DNA of 15,816 nucleotides from DRLZ01 sp036478815 (lineage in GTDB: Bacteria > Pseudomonadota > Gammaproteobacteria > Methylococcales > DRLZ01). The stretch lies in contig JAZGEP010000264.1 in NCBI GenBank assembly GCA_036478815.1, positions 1 through 15,816 of the forward strand, in the 5' to 3' direction. The notes under the pieces were generated by a model. It made no database searches, was not told the DNA's origin, and saw nothing but the letters and a program-made list of their open reading frames with translations. The stretch's first letter is position 1, and every line of letters begins with the position of its first letter. Positions 1 to 7,382 of the stretch are shown piece by piece. Made by a program: the position numbers and the translations under genes.

Positions 1-1
1 C

Positions 2-163
2 TTAGGTAACTCGCAATAAATAAGCCACCAGAATGCGTAGGATTTTTGTTTGTCTTCAAGGCACAACGGAGGGCGCATAGCTGGCTATGTAACCGGAGTT
101 GTAACGCGGAAGACAGACAAAAAGACAAGCAAGGTGGTGGGTTATTTATTGCGAGTTGCCTAA
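2..163. repeat. Palindromic repeat, shared core with A-type arms (copy A1)
   Basis: This is a near-complete inverted repeat. The left end TTAGGTAACTCGCAATAAAT at 2-21 pairs with the right end at 144-163, which reads ATTTATTGCGAGTTGCCTAA. Inside the arms is a core that also folds: TTTTTGTTTGTCTT near 44-57 pairs with AAGACAGACAAAAA near 110-123, and the tip is CATAGCTGGCTATG. The core recurs, mostly in the opposite orientation, at 4653, 11922, 12069 and 15691, but there with different outer arms. No open frame is convincing. It resembles a MITE or fold-back element; family unknown. Confidence 0.85.
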
Positions 164-326
164 GCATCCGGTAGTGGGTCAAATTTGTTATTTAACCTGA
201 TGATATTGTGATTGGACTGCTGATTAACACATTATAAAAAGCTAAAACCCGTGGTTCCGCAACATCACCTGTTACTTGATGACTTTCTGACACTGTACTG
301 GCTTTTTTATCATCGACTCAAAGCGT

Positions 327-488
327 TTAAGGCAACTCGCAATCAATAACCCACCCATATTGCACCGGATTTTTGTTTGTCTTTTAATATACAAGGGCGC
401 ATAGCAAGCTATGTAACCGAAGTTGCAACGCAGAAGACGGACAAAAAGACAAGCAAGATGGGTGGGTTATTGATTGCGAGTTGCCTAA
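327..488. repeat. Palindromic repeat, shared core with A-type arms (copy A2)
   Basis: Same orientation and length (about 162 bp) as the copy at 2-163. The arms are again near-perfect inverted repeats, but they differ from the first copy in a paired way: this copy has AATCAATAA on the left and TTATTGATT on the right, where the first has AATAAATAA and TTATTTATT. The core again holds TTTTTGTTTGTCTT and GAAGACGGACAAAAAGAC around a CATAGCAAGCTATG tip. Its final TAA is shared with the start of the next element at 486. The 163 bp between the two copies (164-326) show no gene or RNA that I can recognise. Confidence 0.85.
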
Positions 489-624
489 CTACTCAGCGTG
501 ATTTGTAACTGCTCAGATGGCCCTCTCTGTTGTTCATGAGTAGGGCGAAAGCGCGGAGTTTGCAGGTGTAAATGAGCACTTTCAGACAGCGATTGGACAA
601 CAGAGAGGGTAAGCTGAGTAGTTA
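486..624. repeat. D-family palindromic repeat (copy D1)
   Basis: The ends TAACTACTCAGC (486-497) and GCTGAGTAGTTA (613-624) are perfect inverted repeats. A second inner pair follows: CCCTCTCTGTTGTTCA at 521-536 with TGGACAACAGAGAGGG at 594-609. One end carries the end motif twice (TAACTACTCAG, then GTAACTGCTCAG), so the element is asymmetric. The interior includes GCGAAAGCGCGGAGTTT, also found reversed at 2815 and 9000. This copy is inverted relative to those. It ends 17 nt before the start codon at 642, so it may carry part of that gene's 5' untranslated region or promoter. Confidence 0.8.
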
Positions 625-641
625 CGAAAAAAGGAGGCATT

Positions 642-1064
642 ATGGGTGCATGGGGCATAGGGAACTTTGAAAATGATGATGCTGGTGATTGGGTCTATGC
701 ATTAGAGAAGTCTAAAGATAAAAGTGTACTGCATAGTGCATTAGATACCGTATTAAAAAACTCTGAAACTATTGAATCTCCTGAATGCTGTGAGGCACTT
801 GCAGCAGCAGAAGTTATATACTCAGGGCTGTCATCAGAACACTCGGGCGTGAGTGAGGATATAATAAAATGGTTAAATAAAAAACCAGGCATATTTAAAA
901 AGCCGATTATTTTCGAGGCATCTGATGCAAAAAAAGCGATTGAAGCTATCAGTAAAATCCTTAACTCATCCGAATTGAAGGAGCTTTGGGAAGAGTCTGA
1001 TGAGTTTGAAAAGTGGCAAAAACTAGAAAACACTCTCATTGCAAAATTATCAAAATATGCCTAA
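642..1064 (+). CDS. DUF4259-type small protein of unknown function
   Basis: The protein has 140 residues. Its start MGAWGIGNFENDDAGDWV matches the signature of the DUF4259 family as I know it (MGAWG.G.FENDDA.DW). The rest is helical and acidic, with no signal peptide or membrane segment, so it is probably cytoplasmic. The start is well supported by AAGGAGG at 631-637, four bases upstream of ATG. Its stop lies inside the start region of dapB (overlap 1057-1064), which suggests translational coupling. The gene sits between a D-family repeat and dapB, a place where I would expect other genes such as dnaJ, so it may be a later insertion. Function is unknown. Family assignment is fairly sure from the N-terminal motif only. 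Confidence 0.8.
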   Translation: MGAWGIGNFENDDAGDWVYALEKSKDKSVLHSALDTVLKNSETIESPECCEALAAAEVIYSGLSSEHSGVSEDIIKWLNKKPGIFKKPIIFEASDAKKAIEAISKILNSSELKELWEESDEFEKWQKLENTLIAKLSKYA

Positions 1065-1881
1065 TAACATGGTTAGAGTAGCAATTACCGGAGTCACAGG
1101 TCGAATGGGGAAAAGCCTGGTGCGAGCTGCGATTGAAGATAGTCATATTGATTGTGTTGCTGCTGTTGCAAGATCAGGAAGTGCGTCACTTGGATTAGAT
1201 GCAGGAGAGCTTGCTGGAATTGAGAAAATTGGTGTGGAAGTGAGTACTAGCTTGCAACAATGTATTGATCCAGCTGAGATAGTCATTGATTTCACCTTGC
1301 CTGATCCATGCATAGACAATCTCAGCGTCTGCGAACAAACTGGGCGAGCAATTGTCATTGGCACCACTGGTTTTTCCCCACAACAACGCCAACAAATAAA
1401 GACAATCGCACAGAAGATTCCTGTGGTGTTGGCTCCAAATATGAGTGTCGGGGTTAATTTATCATTCAAGCTACTGGAAATAGCCGCCAAAGTATTGGGC
1501 GACAGTGTTGATATCGAAATCATTGAAGCCCATCATCGCCACAAACTGGATGCCCCATCTGGGACTGCATTACGCATGGGAGAAGTGATTGCCGATGTAC
1601 TGAATCGTGATTTGGATACTCAAGCTGTTTGGGGTCGGCATGGTCGTATGGATGAACGCAAGCGTGATGAAATCGGTTTTTCAGTGATACGTGCTGGTGA
1701 TATTGTCGGTGAACATACTGTGATGTTTGCTGACGAAGGTGAGCGCCTGGAAATTACCCATAAAGCCTCGAGCCGAATGACTTTTGCCAAGGGAGCAATG
1801 CGCGCAGCGCTGTGGTTGGCCGACAAGCCTGCTGGTCTTTACGATATGCAGGACGTGCTAAGTTTGCGTGATCAATCCTGA
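1057..1881 (+). CDS. dapB: 4-hydroxy-tetrahydrodipicolinate reductase
   Basis: DapB reduces the product of DapA to tetrahydrodipicolinate with NAD(P)H in the diaminopimelate/lysine pathway, in the cytosol. The N-terminal Rossmann motif GVTGRMG lies at residues 12-18, and GTTGF at 102-106 contributes to the nucleotide site. The catalytic segment EAHHRHKLDAPSGTA is at 157-171, with H159/H160 as the acid/base pair and K163, the same numbering as in the E. coli enzyme. The C-terminus carries THKASSRMTFA. ATG 1057 gives 274 residues, close to the usual 273. ATG 1069 and an upstream TTG at 1039 are alternatives, and none has a clear ribosome-binding site. This fits coupling to the overlapping upstream gene. 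truA follows after 32 nt, so the three genes are probably cotranscribed. Confidence 0.96.
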   Translation: MPNNMVRVAITGVTGRMGKSLVRAAIEDSHIDCVAAVARSGSASLGLDAGELAGIEKIGVEVSTSLQQCIDPAEIVIDFTLPDPCIDNLSVCEQTGRAIVIGTTGFSPQQRQQIKTIAQKIPVVLAPNMSVGVNLSFKLLEIAAKVLGDSVDIEIIEAHHRHKLDAPSGTALRMGEVIADVLNRDLDTQAVWGRHGRMDERKRDEIGFSVIRAGDIVGEHTVMFADEGERLEITHKASSRMTFAKGAMRAALWLADKPAGLYDMQDVLSLRDQS

Positions 1882-1913
1882 TCGAATTTTGAGAACCAGC
1901 AATTGAATCTGCA

Positions 1914-2717
1914 ATGCGCATAGCACTAGGCATTGAATATGATGGAACTGACTACCACGGCTGGCAGTTTCAGACCAATTACCAGTCTGTTCAAGCCTGT
2001 ATTGATAGGGCCGTCAGCCGGGTTGCTGATGAGTCAGTTACGGTAATTTGTGCTGGTCGAACCGATGCCGGAGTTCATGCCTTAGAACAAGTTGTACATT
2101 TTGACACGTGTGCTGTTCGTGAACATTACGCCTGGACTTTAGGCGTTAATAATTACTTGCCAAATGATATCCGGGTTACCTGGGCTCAGCCGGTTGCTGC
2201 GGATTTTCATGCACGCAAATCCGCAATCGCTCGCTGTTATCGTTATGGAATACTCAATCGACGCGTACATTCTGCACTGGATCGGCACCGCCTGTGCTGG
2301 TATAGACGTCAACTTGACGAGAACACGATGCAACAAGCAGCCAGCTGGTTGATCGGAGAGCATGATTTTTCATCATTTCGCAGTGCTGGTTGTCAGTCAA
2401 AAAGCCCATATAGACATGTCTACAGCATCAATCTGCGTCGGGAAGAAGAGCGTGTCTGGCTAGAGATTATTGGTAATGCATTCCTGCATCATATGGTTCG
2501 CAACATTGTCGGGGTATTGCTAGCGGTTGGGAGTGGTCAGCAGCCACCTGAATGGGTTCAACAGGTACTTAGTGCACGAGATCGTAAAGTTGCCGGAATC
2601 ACCGCATCGGCAGCTGGCCTGTATTTTGCGGGTATTTTATATCCAGTTCATTTCGGATTACCAAAACACTCTGAATTTAACCAGTTACCCGAAACATTGA
2701 GGCGAATTGAACCATGA
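1914..2717 (+). CDS. truA: tRNA pseudouridine(38-40) synthase
   Basis: TruA isomerises uridines 38, 39 and 40 in the anticodon stem-loop of many tRNAs. The 267-residue protein opens with ALGIEYDGTDYHGWQ (4-18), typical of TruA. The catalytic aspartate is D51 in the motif CAGRTDAGVHA (46-56). Further family segments are HDFSSFR and the C-terminal NAFLHHMVRNIVG stretch. Length is close to the E. coli protein (about 270). It lies 32 nt after dapB on the same strand. Its stop is overlapped by ATGA at 2714, which opens only an eight-codon frame (ending 2740) just before a repeat begins. I see no strong ribosome-binding site before ATG 1914, but the homology begins right there. Confidence 0.96.
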   Translation: MRIALGIEYDGTDYHGWQFQTNYQSVQACIDRAVSRVADESVTVICAGRTDAGVHALEQVVHFDTCAVREHYAWTLGVNNYLPNDIRVTWAQPVAADFHARKSAIARCYRYGILNRRVHSALDRHRLCWYRRQLDENTMQQAASWLIGEHDFSSFRSAGCQSKSPYRHVYSINLRREEERVWLEIIGNAFLHHMVRNIVGVLLAVGSGQQPPEWVQQVLSARDRKVAGITASAAGLYFAGILYPVHFGLPKHSEFNQLPETLRRIEP

Positions 2718-2748
2718 AATTTGTAATCGACAGTTTCTAATAGCATTT

Positions 2749-3065
2749 CTAGCCCGCATTTCTCACCAGCCTGAAGAGCCCTCGCTGACTCTTTGAATAC
2801 ACAAGCAATTTTAGTAGCTATTCAGCTTACCCTCTATTTTGTCCAATCGCTGTGTTGAAAGTGCTCATTTCCACCTGTAAACTCCGCGCTTTCGCCTTGC
2901 TCTTGGACAAAATAGAGGGCAATCTGAGCAGCTACAGATTATGCTGAGTAGTTACCAATTTTATTCAGTCAGAAAGACACACTGTTATTCCACTCCTTCA
3001 TTAAATTCCTTGTGAATCCAAATAGCTAATGATCATCTCATCATTTGGTGAGAAATGCGGGCTAG
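2749..3065. mobile_element. MITE-like unit with 20-bp perfect terminal inverted repeats
   Basis: CTAGCCCGCATTTCTCACCA at 2749-2768 is an exact inverted repeat of 3046-3065. The 317-bp unit has no coding frame of note, and the D-family element at 2815-2954 makes up nearly half of it. The part from 2955 to about 3060 is found again after the D copy at 9000-9136 (up to about 9245), so D plus this flank travels or was duplicated as one block. It is best read as a nonautonomous transposable element. I see no transposase in the window and did not identify a clear target duplication. Confidence 0.65.
2815..2954. repeat. D-family palindromic repeat (copy D2)
   Basis: The left end TAGCTATTCAGC (2815-2826) and right end GCTGAGTAGTTA (2943-2954) are inverted repeats with small mismatches. 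The inner arms CCCTCTATTTTGTCCA (2830-2845) and TGGACAAAATAGAGGG (2904-2919) pair perfectly. The right side repeats the end motif (TGAGCAGCTAC, then TGAGTAGTTAC). Opposite orientation to the copy at 486-624, and its inner arms differ from that copy at matching positions on both sides. Confidence 0.8.
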
Positions 3066-3269
3066 CTGAATTTGGCGTACTAAATTAAGAGGGGTTATCC
3101 ACAATTTGATTATATATCTATTGCTCTTGTGTTGATGAATTCCCATTTGACCTTGAATAATGTCGATTATCAGTCTAGTTTTAATGTATATATCCTGGCT
3201 TGGTTCATGGGTGATTGAATCAGTTTACAGCCATTTTTACTCGTGGGCTTTGTTGCAATCTGCATTATT

Positions 3270-4655
3270 ATGACGGTTAATACACTAAAAAATTTCATAT
3301 CCAAAAATTCTGAACTAGTAGGCAGTAGCTTAGATAAACTTAAGCAATTGAATGTTTCCTCATCACGCTCAAGCATGATGATTGGTGAAAAAGAAAATAT
3401 CACCATTGATAGCCTTAAACAGCTAATCCCAGTGCGGAATTTGAGCGAAGATGAGCTAGTATCGTTTTCCATTGGTGGTTATGCGGAGAAATTCAACCCA
3501 TCAGTAAAGCTATTTATTGAGGATGAACCGGTTGATAGCATACTCTATCTACTTTCGGGTACCCTGAAGATTGAGTCCAAAAATGGACGCGGTTATCAAA
3601 TTTCATCAGGTACTGCACAAGCAAGATTTCCACTGTCAAGCGGTATCAAGCATGCAATCAGTGCAACAACCATGACATCTGTGATTGTTTTGCGAGTATC
3701 TAATCAAATGATGTCAGTTTCACAAGAAAGTGTAGATTCTGAAATTATGGGTGAAAATATTCACTCAATGGTTATTCCTGCTGAGCTTGAAGACAGCCAA
3801 TTGTTTCAGGCAATTTATCAAAATTACACACAAGAACCATTGGCTTTATCGATACTTCCACAGGTCGTTGATGTAATCGGGCGGGCCATGTCACGTAATA
3901 TTAATGAGCGACAAGCTGCCCGGATTATTGAAACGGATGCAGTGCTTGCTGCAAAACTAATATCAGTCGCAAATTCCCCATTATTTCTTGGTGCGGGTTC
4001 TGTTTTCACGGTCATTGATGCTATCAATCAATTAGGTCTGAAAGCAACATCTAATCTGGTGCAAAATACATGTCAACAGCGTCTCTTAAAATCTGGTAAT
4101 CTCCCTTACATAGAACATGTTCAACGAGCAAGTGCAGAGAGTTTACTTGTATCTGGGTTGTGTTTCTCCTTGGCAAACTGGACTAAAACTGTAGACCCCA
4201 AACTCGCGGTGACTGCTGGATTGTTATCAAACATTGGGATTATGCCGTTTGCACACTATGTTGATAAATTTCCCAATCAACTGTACGAGCAGGCTGAAAT
4301 CGATAGAGGTTGGCCTATGGTGCGTGGGTTTATGGGTTCATTCGTGCTCGAAAAATTAGCATTTCCAAAGGAAATTGCTCGAATTCCAATGATATCAGAA
4401 GATTGGATGTACGATAGTGGAGATGCTTTGGATTTAGCGGATATAGTGATTCTCAGTCGCTTGATTGTGCATATGAATCAGTCCACAGAGGAAGGATTGC
4501 CGCCACTTGATAAGATTCCCGCTGTTCAAAAACTTGGCGGAAAAGGATTAAGTGCAGAGTTATCACATATGCTATTACAGACTGCAATGAAGCGGATTAC
4601 AAAACCACTTTCTGTAATTAATAAATCAGTTGTAGTACCAAATAAAGTTTCTTAG
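3270..4655 (+). CDS. HDOD-domain regulator with degenerate cyclic-nucleotide-binding-like N-terminal domain
   Basis: From ATG 3270 the protein has 461 residues; a GTG at 3243 in frame would add nine and is less likely. Neither start has a good ribosome-binding site. Residues about 50-147 read like a cyclic-nucleotide-binding beta-roll (SILYLLSGTLKI), but the canonical phosphate-binding cassette is not evident, so ligand binding is doubtful. Residues about 190-400 are an HDOD domain (PLALSILPQVVDVIGR, ETDAVLAAKLISVANS, AINQLGLKATSNLV). The metal-binding His-Asp pair of true HD phosphohydrolases is absent (AGLLSNIG), as is normal for HDOD. Such proteins act in signalling and motility or biofilm control, usually as non-enzymatic platforms. 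The gene is monocistronic between repeats. Its TAG stop belongs to the terminal sequence of the repeat starting at 4653. Confidence 0.85.
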   Translation: MTVNTLKNFISKNSELVGSSLDKLKQLNVSSSRSSMMIGEKENITIDSLKQLIPVRNLSEDELVSFSIGGYAEKFNPSVKLFIEDEPVDSILYLLSGTLKIESKNGRGYQISSGTAQARFPLSSGIKHAISATTMTSVIVLRVSNQMMSVSQESVDSEIMGENIHSMVIPAELEDSQLFQAIYQNYTQEPLALSILPQVVDVIGRAMSRNINERQAARIIETDAVLAAKLISVANSPLFLGAGSVFTVIDAINQLGLKATSNLVQNTCQQRLLKSGNLPYIEHVQRASAESLLVSGLCFSLANWTKTVDPKLAVTAGLLSNIGIMPFAHYVDKFPNQLYEQAEIDRGWPMVRGFMGSFVLEKLAFPKEIARIPMISEDWMYDSGDALDLADIVILSRLIVHMNQSTEEGLPPLDKIPAVQKLGGKGLSAELSHMLLQTAMKRITKPLSVINKSVVVPNKVS

Positions 4656-4813
4656 GAACGTGCATGAAATAATTTGAACATTCTGACTTGTCTTTTTGCT
4701 CCTGACTAAGCGATCTCAATCGTTGCGTAGACAACTATGCGCCTATTTTATTGACTCTCCTGTTAAACCAAAATTCCACTCCAAACTTGCGGATGTTATT
4801 ATACTCTCCGCTC
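4653..4813. repeat. Palindromic repeat, shared core with B-type arms (degenerate copy B0)
   Basis: The left end TAGGAACGTGCATGAAATAA and the segment GACTTGTCTTTTTG near 4683-4696 align with the copies at 12069 and 15691. The centre keeps CGTTGCGTAG and CTATGCGCCTATTT, and the right end TATTATACTCTCCGCTCC resembles TATTATTAAATCCTCGCTCC at 12212-12231. It has diverged more than the other B copies, so it is probably an older insertion. Its first bases form the stop codon of the upstream HDOD gene. Confidence 0.6.
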
Positions 4814-4973
4814 CGCACATGAAAATTTAGCATCTTGAGTCCGCACGGTTTGTGTGTAAATTTGGTGCGGATAGTTGTTTGGAAAATCTTGCTGTAGAGT
4901 GATTACAGCTAAGATTTCCCGCCTTACTCTCCATAAAATATTACGCACTCAAGATGCTGAAATTTCATGTGCG
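4814..4973. repeat. 160-bp palindrome of a separate family, with an inner hairpin
   Basis: The outer arms 4814-4840 and 4947-4973 are inverted repeats of 27 nt with two mismatches (CGCACATGAAA...CATCTTGAGT on the left). A second nested hairpin lies at 4881-4919: GGAAAATCTTGCTGTA pairs with TACAGCTAAGATTTCC around GAGTGAT, with two small bulges. The TTTTTGT core of the A and B elements is absent. Directly after the right arm, ATAAATCCTCACTCCTA (4980-4996) looks like another B-type right end, so this element may have inserted into or next to one. Possible fold-back element or structured RNA; no function recognised. Confidence 0.65.
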
Positions 4974-5112
4974 AAAAGTATAAATCCTCACTCCTAGTGT
5001 ATTAATAAACTTGCTAAGCGTATTTCGTGAGTGTTGATTCAATGCAGAGATTCAGCACAAGTGATGAAAATCCTTTGTTTTCTGTTTTTGAATTCTCGCA
5101 CACAATGGCCGC

Positions 5113-5270
5113 TGGCAATTAATAATCCACCCATATTGCCTGTTTTTTGCGTAAAACTTTGCTTGCATAGCATGCTATTATTTCTAGATTGCGCCTTAAA
5201 GATCAGCGATGATTTTGACAAAGAAAGAGTATGCGCTATATGGATGGGATGTAAATTGTGAGTTGCCTAA
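5113..5270. repeat. Palindromic repeat with A-type arms (degenerate copy A3)
   Basis: AATAATCCACCCATATTGC near the left end and GAGTTGCCTAA at 5260-5270 match the A copies at 2 and 327, with losses in the left arm (CTCGCAA missing). The middle still contains a GCATAGCATGCTAT tip. It ends 32 nt before the prlC start codon. The open frame across it at 5031-5261 does not look like a real gene. Confidence 0.6.
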
Positions 5271-5302
5271 AATCTTATGAATCAACAGGAAAGAATTAGC
5301 AA

Positions 5303-7366
5303 ATGGATAATCCACTATTGAACGAAAACCAGTTACTTCCAGCGTTTTCTTTGATTAAACCAGAACATGTTGAACCGGCAATTGATTCGATACTTGCCGA
5401 TAATCGAGCTGCGTTAGAGAAATTGCTTGATCAGGATTCCGATTATACCTGGTCAAGCCTGATTGAGCCGCTGGATACAATGCATGATCGATTACATCAG
5501 GCCTGGTCACCAGTCAGTCATCTGAATGCTGTTATGAATAGTGAACAACTTCGTGATGTGTACAACGCTTGTTTGCCAAAATTAAGTGTTTACTGGAGTG
5601 AACTAGGTCAGAACAAAGCATTATTCAAAGCGTTTAACAAAATTGCTGACGGCCCTGAATTTTCTTTATTTGATGTGGCGCAGCAACGTGTTGTTAATAA
5701 CTCACTGCGTGATTTCCGATTGGCAGGTGTGGCTCTGTCACCAGAAAATCAAACACGTTATCGTGAGATAGCGGAAACATTGTCTCGATTGACCAGCGAA
5801 TTTGATGAGCATGTGCTGGATACAACCAATGCCTGGTCAAAGTTGGTGACTGATTTCAAGCTGCTTGAAGGGATTCCAGATACTGCGCTTGCTGTAGCAA
5901 AACAAACCGCAGAACAGAAGGAGCAGTCAGGTTGGCTATTGACGCTGGATTTCCCTTGCTATATCGCGGTGATGACGTATGCGGATAATCGTGAACTGCG
6001 TGAGGAATTCTATGAGGCGTTCTCAACCCGTGCATCTGATCAAGGGCCACATGATCAGAAATATGACAATGCTGCACTAATGGCAGAAATTTTGAAACTC
6101 AGGCATGAACAGTCGCAGTTACTCGGGTTTGATAACTATGCTGACTATTCTTTACAAACCAAAATGGCCGAGAGTCCACTACATGCCATGGAGTTCCTCA
6201 ACGATTTGGCAAAGCGTTCGTTGCCGATGGCAAAAAAAGAGCTTGCTGAGTTAACGGAATTTGCCAGTCAACAGTTAAATCTTTCGCAATTAAAGGCATG
6301 GGATGTCACCTATGTTTCGGATAAATTACGCACGCATTTGTTTGATATTTCCCAACAGGAGATCAAAGTCTATTTTCCGGCTCATCGAGTGATCAGTGGT
6401 TTATTCAAAGTGGTAGAAAAATTGTATGGACTAAACATTCAGCAATTAGATGGGATTGATACATGGCATGCTGATGTGCAGTTTTTTGAAATCAGAGATT
6501 CAAGCAATCATGTTCGCGGCTCTTTCTATCTTGATCTGTATGCGCGTTCTAAAAAGCGCGGTGGTGCCTGGATGGATGACTGTGTAAGCCGGCGCTGTGT
6601 GGGTGACCAAGTGCAGATCCCAGTTGCATTTCTGACCTGTAATTTTACTCCGCCAGCTGACGGTAAGCCATCGCTGTTGACGCATGATGAAGTCACCACA
6701 TTATTCCATGAGTTTGGTCACGGTTTGCATCATATGCTAACGCAAATTGATTACTCAGGTGTTTCCGGTATCAATGGTGTTGAATGGGATGCTGTCGAAT
6801 TACCCAGCCAGTTTATGGAAAACTGGTGTTGGGAGAAACAAGGCCTGGCACTGTTTTCCGGGCATCATCAAACGGATGAGCCATTACCTGATAATTTGCT
6901 GGAAAAAATGCTCAAAGCCAAAAACTTTCAATGTGGAATGCAAATGGTCAGACAGCTTGAGTTTTCCATTTTTGACTTACGTATTCATGCTGAATACAAT
7001 TCGCAGCAAGGTGATCGTATCGATCAGATTTTACAAGAAGTGCGCGATCAGGTTGCAGTACTTGAACCACCAGCATTCAACCGTTTTCCAAACAGCTTTT
7101 CACATATCTTTGCCGGAGGTTACGCTGCTGGATATTACAGTTATAAATGGGCAGAAGTGTTATCAAGTGATGCATTTTCCCAGTTTGAAGAGAAGGGTAT
7201 TTTTGATGTTGAAACAGGGCAATCCTTTTTGAATAATATTCTTGAAAAAGGCGGGAGTCAAAAAGCCTTGGATCTTTTTGTCGCGTTCCGTGGTCGTGAG
7301 CCAGAGATTGACGCTTTATTAAGACATTCAGGTATTGCTGAAACCAATATAATCAATTTAGATTAG
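5303..7366 (+). CDS. prlC: Oligopeptidase A (M3 family zinc metallopeptidase)
   Basis: This cytosolic peptidase cleaves oligopeptides, including signal-peptide remnants and proteasome-like breakdown products. At 687 residues it is close to the 680 of E. coli PrlC and collinear with it. The zinc-binding motif HEFGH is at 469-473 with E470 as catalytic base, and the third ligand is probably E499 in VELPSQFMENW. Other family stretches are RASDQGPHD, GSFYLDLYARSKKRGGAWMD and FSHIFAGGYAAGYYSY. AGGA at 5287-5290 lies 12 nt upstream of ATG. ubiD follows after 16 nt on the same strand, so the two are probably cotranscribed. An A-type repeat ends 32 nt upstream, so the promoter lies within or beyond the repeats. 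The protein looks intact. Confidence 0.97.
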   Translation: MDNPLLNENQLLPAFSLIKPEHVEPAIDSILADNRAALEKLLDQDSDYTWSSLIEPLDTMHDRLHQAWSPVSHLNAVMNSEQLRDVYNACLPKLSVYWSELGQNKALFKAFNKIADGPEFSLFDVAQQRVVNNSLRDFRLAGVALSPENQTRYREIAETLSRLTSEFDEHVLDTTNAWSKLVTDFKLLEGIPDTALAVAKQTAEQKEQSGWLLTLDFPCYIAVMTYADNRELREEFYEAFSTRASDQGPHDQKYDNAALMAEILKLRHEQSQLLGFDNYADYSLQTKMAESPLHAMEFLNDLAKRSLPMAKKELAELTEFASQQLNLSQLKAWDVTYVSDKLRTHLFDISQQEIKVYFPAHRVISGLFKVVEKLYGLNIQQLDGIDTWHADVQFFEIRDSSNHVRGSFYLDLYARSKKRGGAWMDDCVSRRCVGDQVQIPVAFLTCNFTPPADGKPSLLTHDEVTTLFHEFGHGLHHMLTQIDYSGVSGINGVEWDAVELPSQFMENWCWEKQGLALFSGHHQTDEPLPDNLLEKMLKAKNFQCGMQMVRQLEFSIFDLRIHAEYNSQQGDRIDQILQEVRDQVAVLEPPAFNRFPNSFSHIFAGGYAAGYYSYKWAEVLSSDAFSQFEEKGIFDVETGQSFLNNILEKGGSQKALDLFVAFRGREPEIDALLRHSGIAETNIINLD

Positions 7367-7382
7367 GTCTTGGAGAATTGTA

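Noticed and set aside
2..624. CRISPR array
   Set aside because: The repeats are three long palindromes of two families with irregular spacing; there are no short regular repeats with unique spacers and no cas genes.
2749..3065. Insertion sequence with transposase
   Set aside because: The interval between the 20-bp ends is 317 bp, has no transposase frame and is largely a D repeat.
3147..3175. Sigma-70 promoter (TTGACC) ahead of the HDOD gene
   Set aside because: No -10 hexamer lies at an acceptable spacing; the nearest candidates are 12-15 bp away.
5031..5261. Open frame of 76 codons on + upstream of prlC
   Set aside because: It runs through the degenerate A-type repeat, has no ribosome-binding site and no protein-like pattern.
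6747..7232. 161-codon frame on + inside prlC, and similar frames inside dapB, ubiD and both narK genes
   Set aside because: They overlap strongly conserved genes in other frames and show no family motif or start signal.
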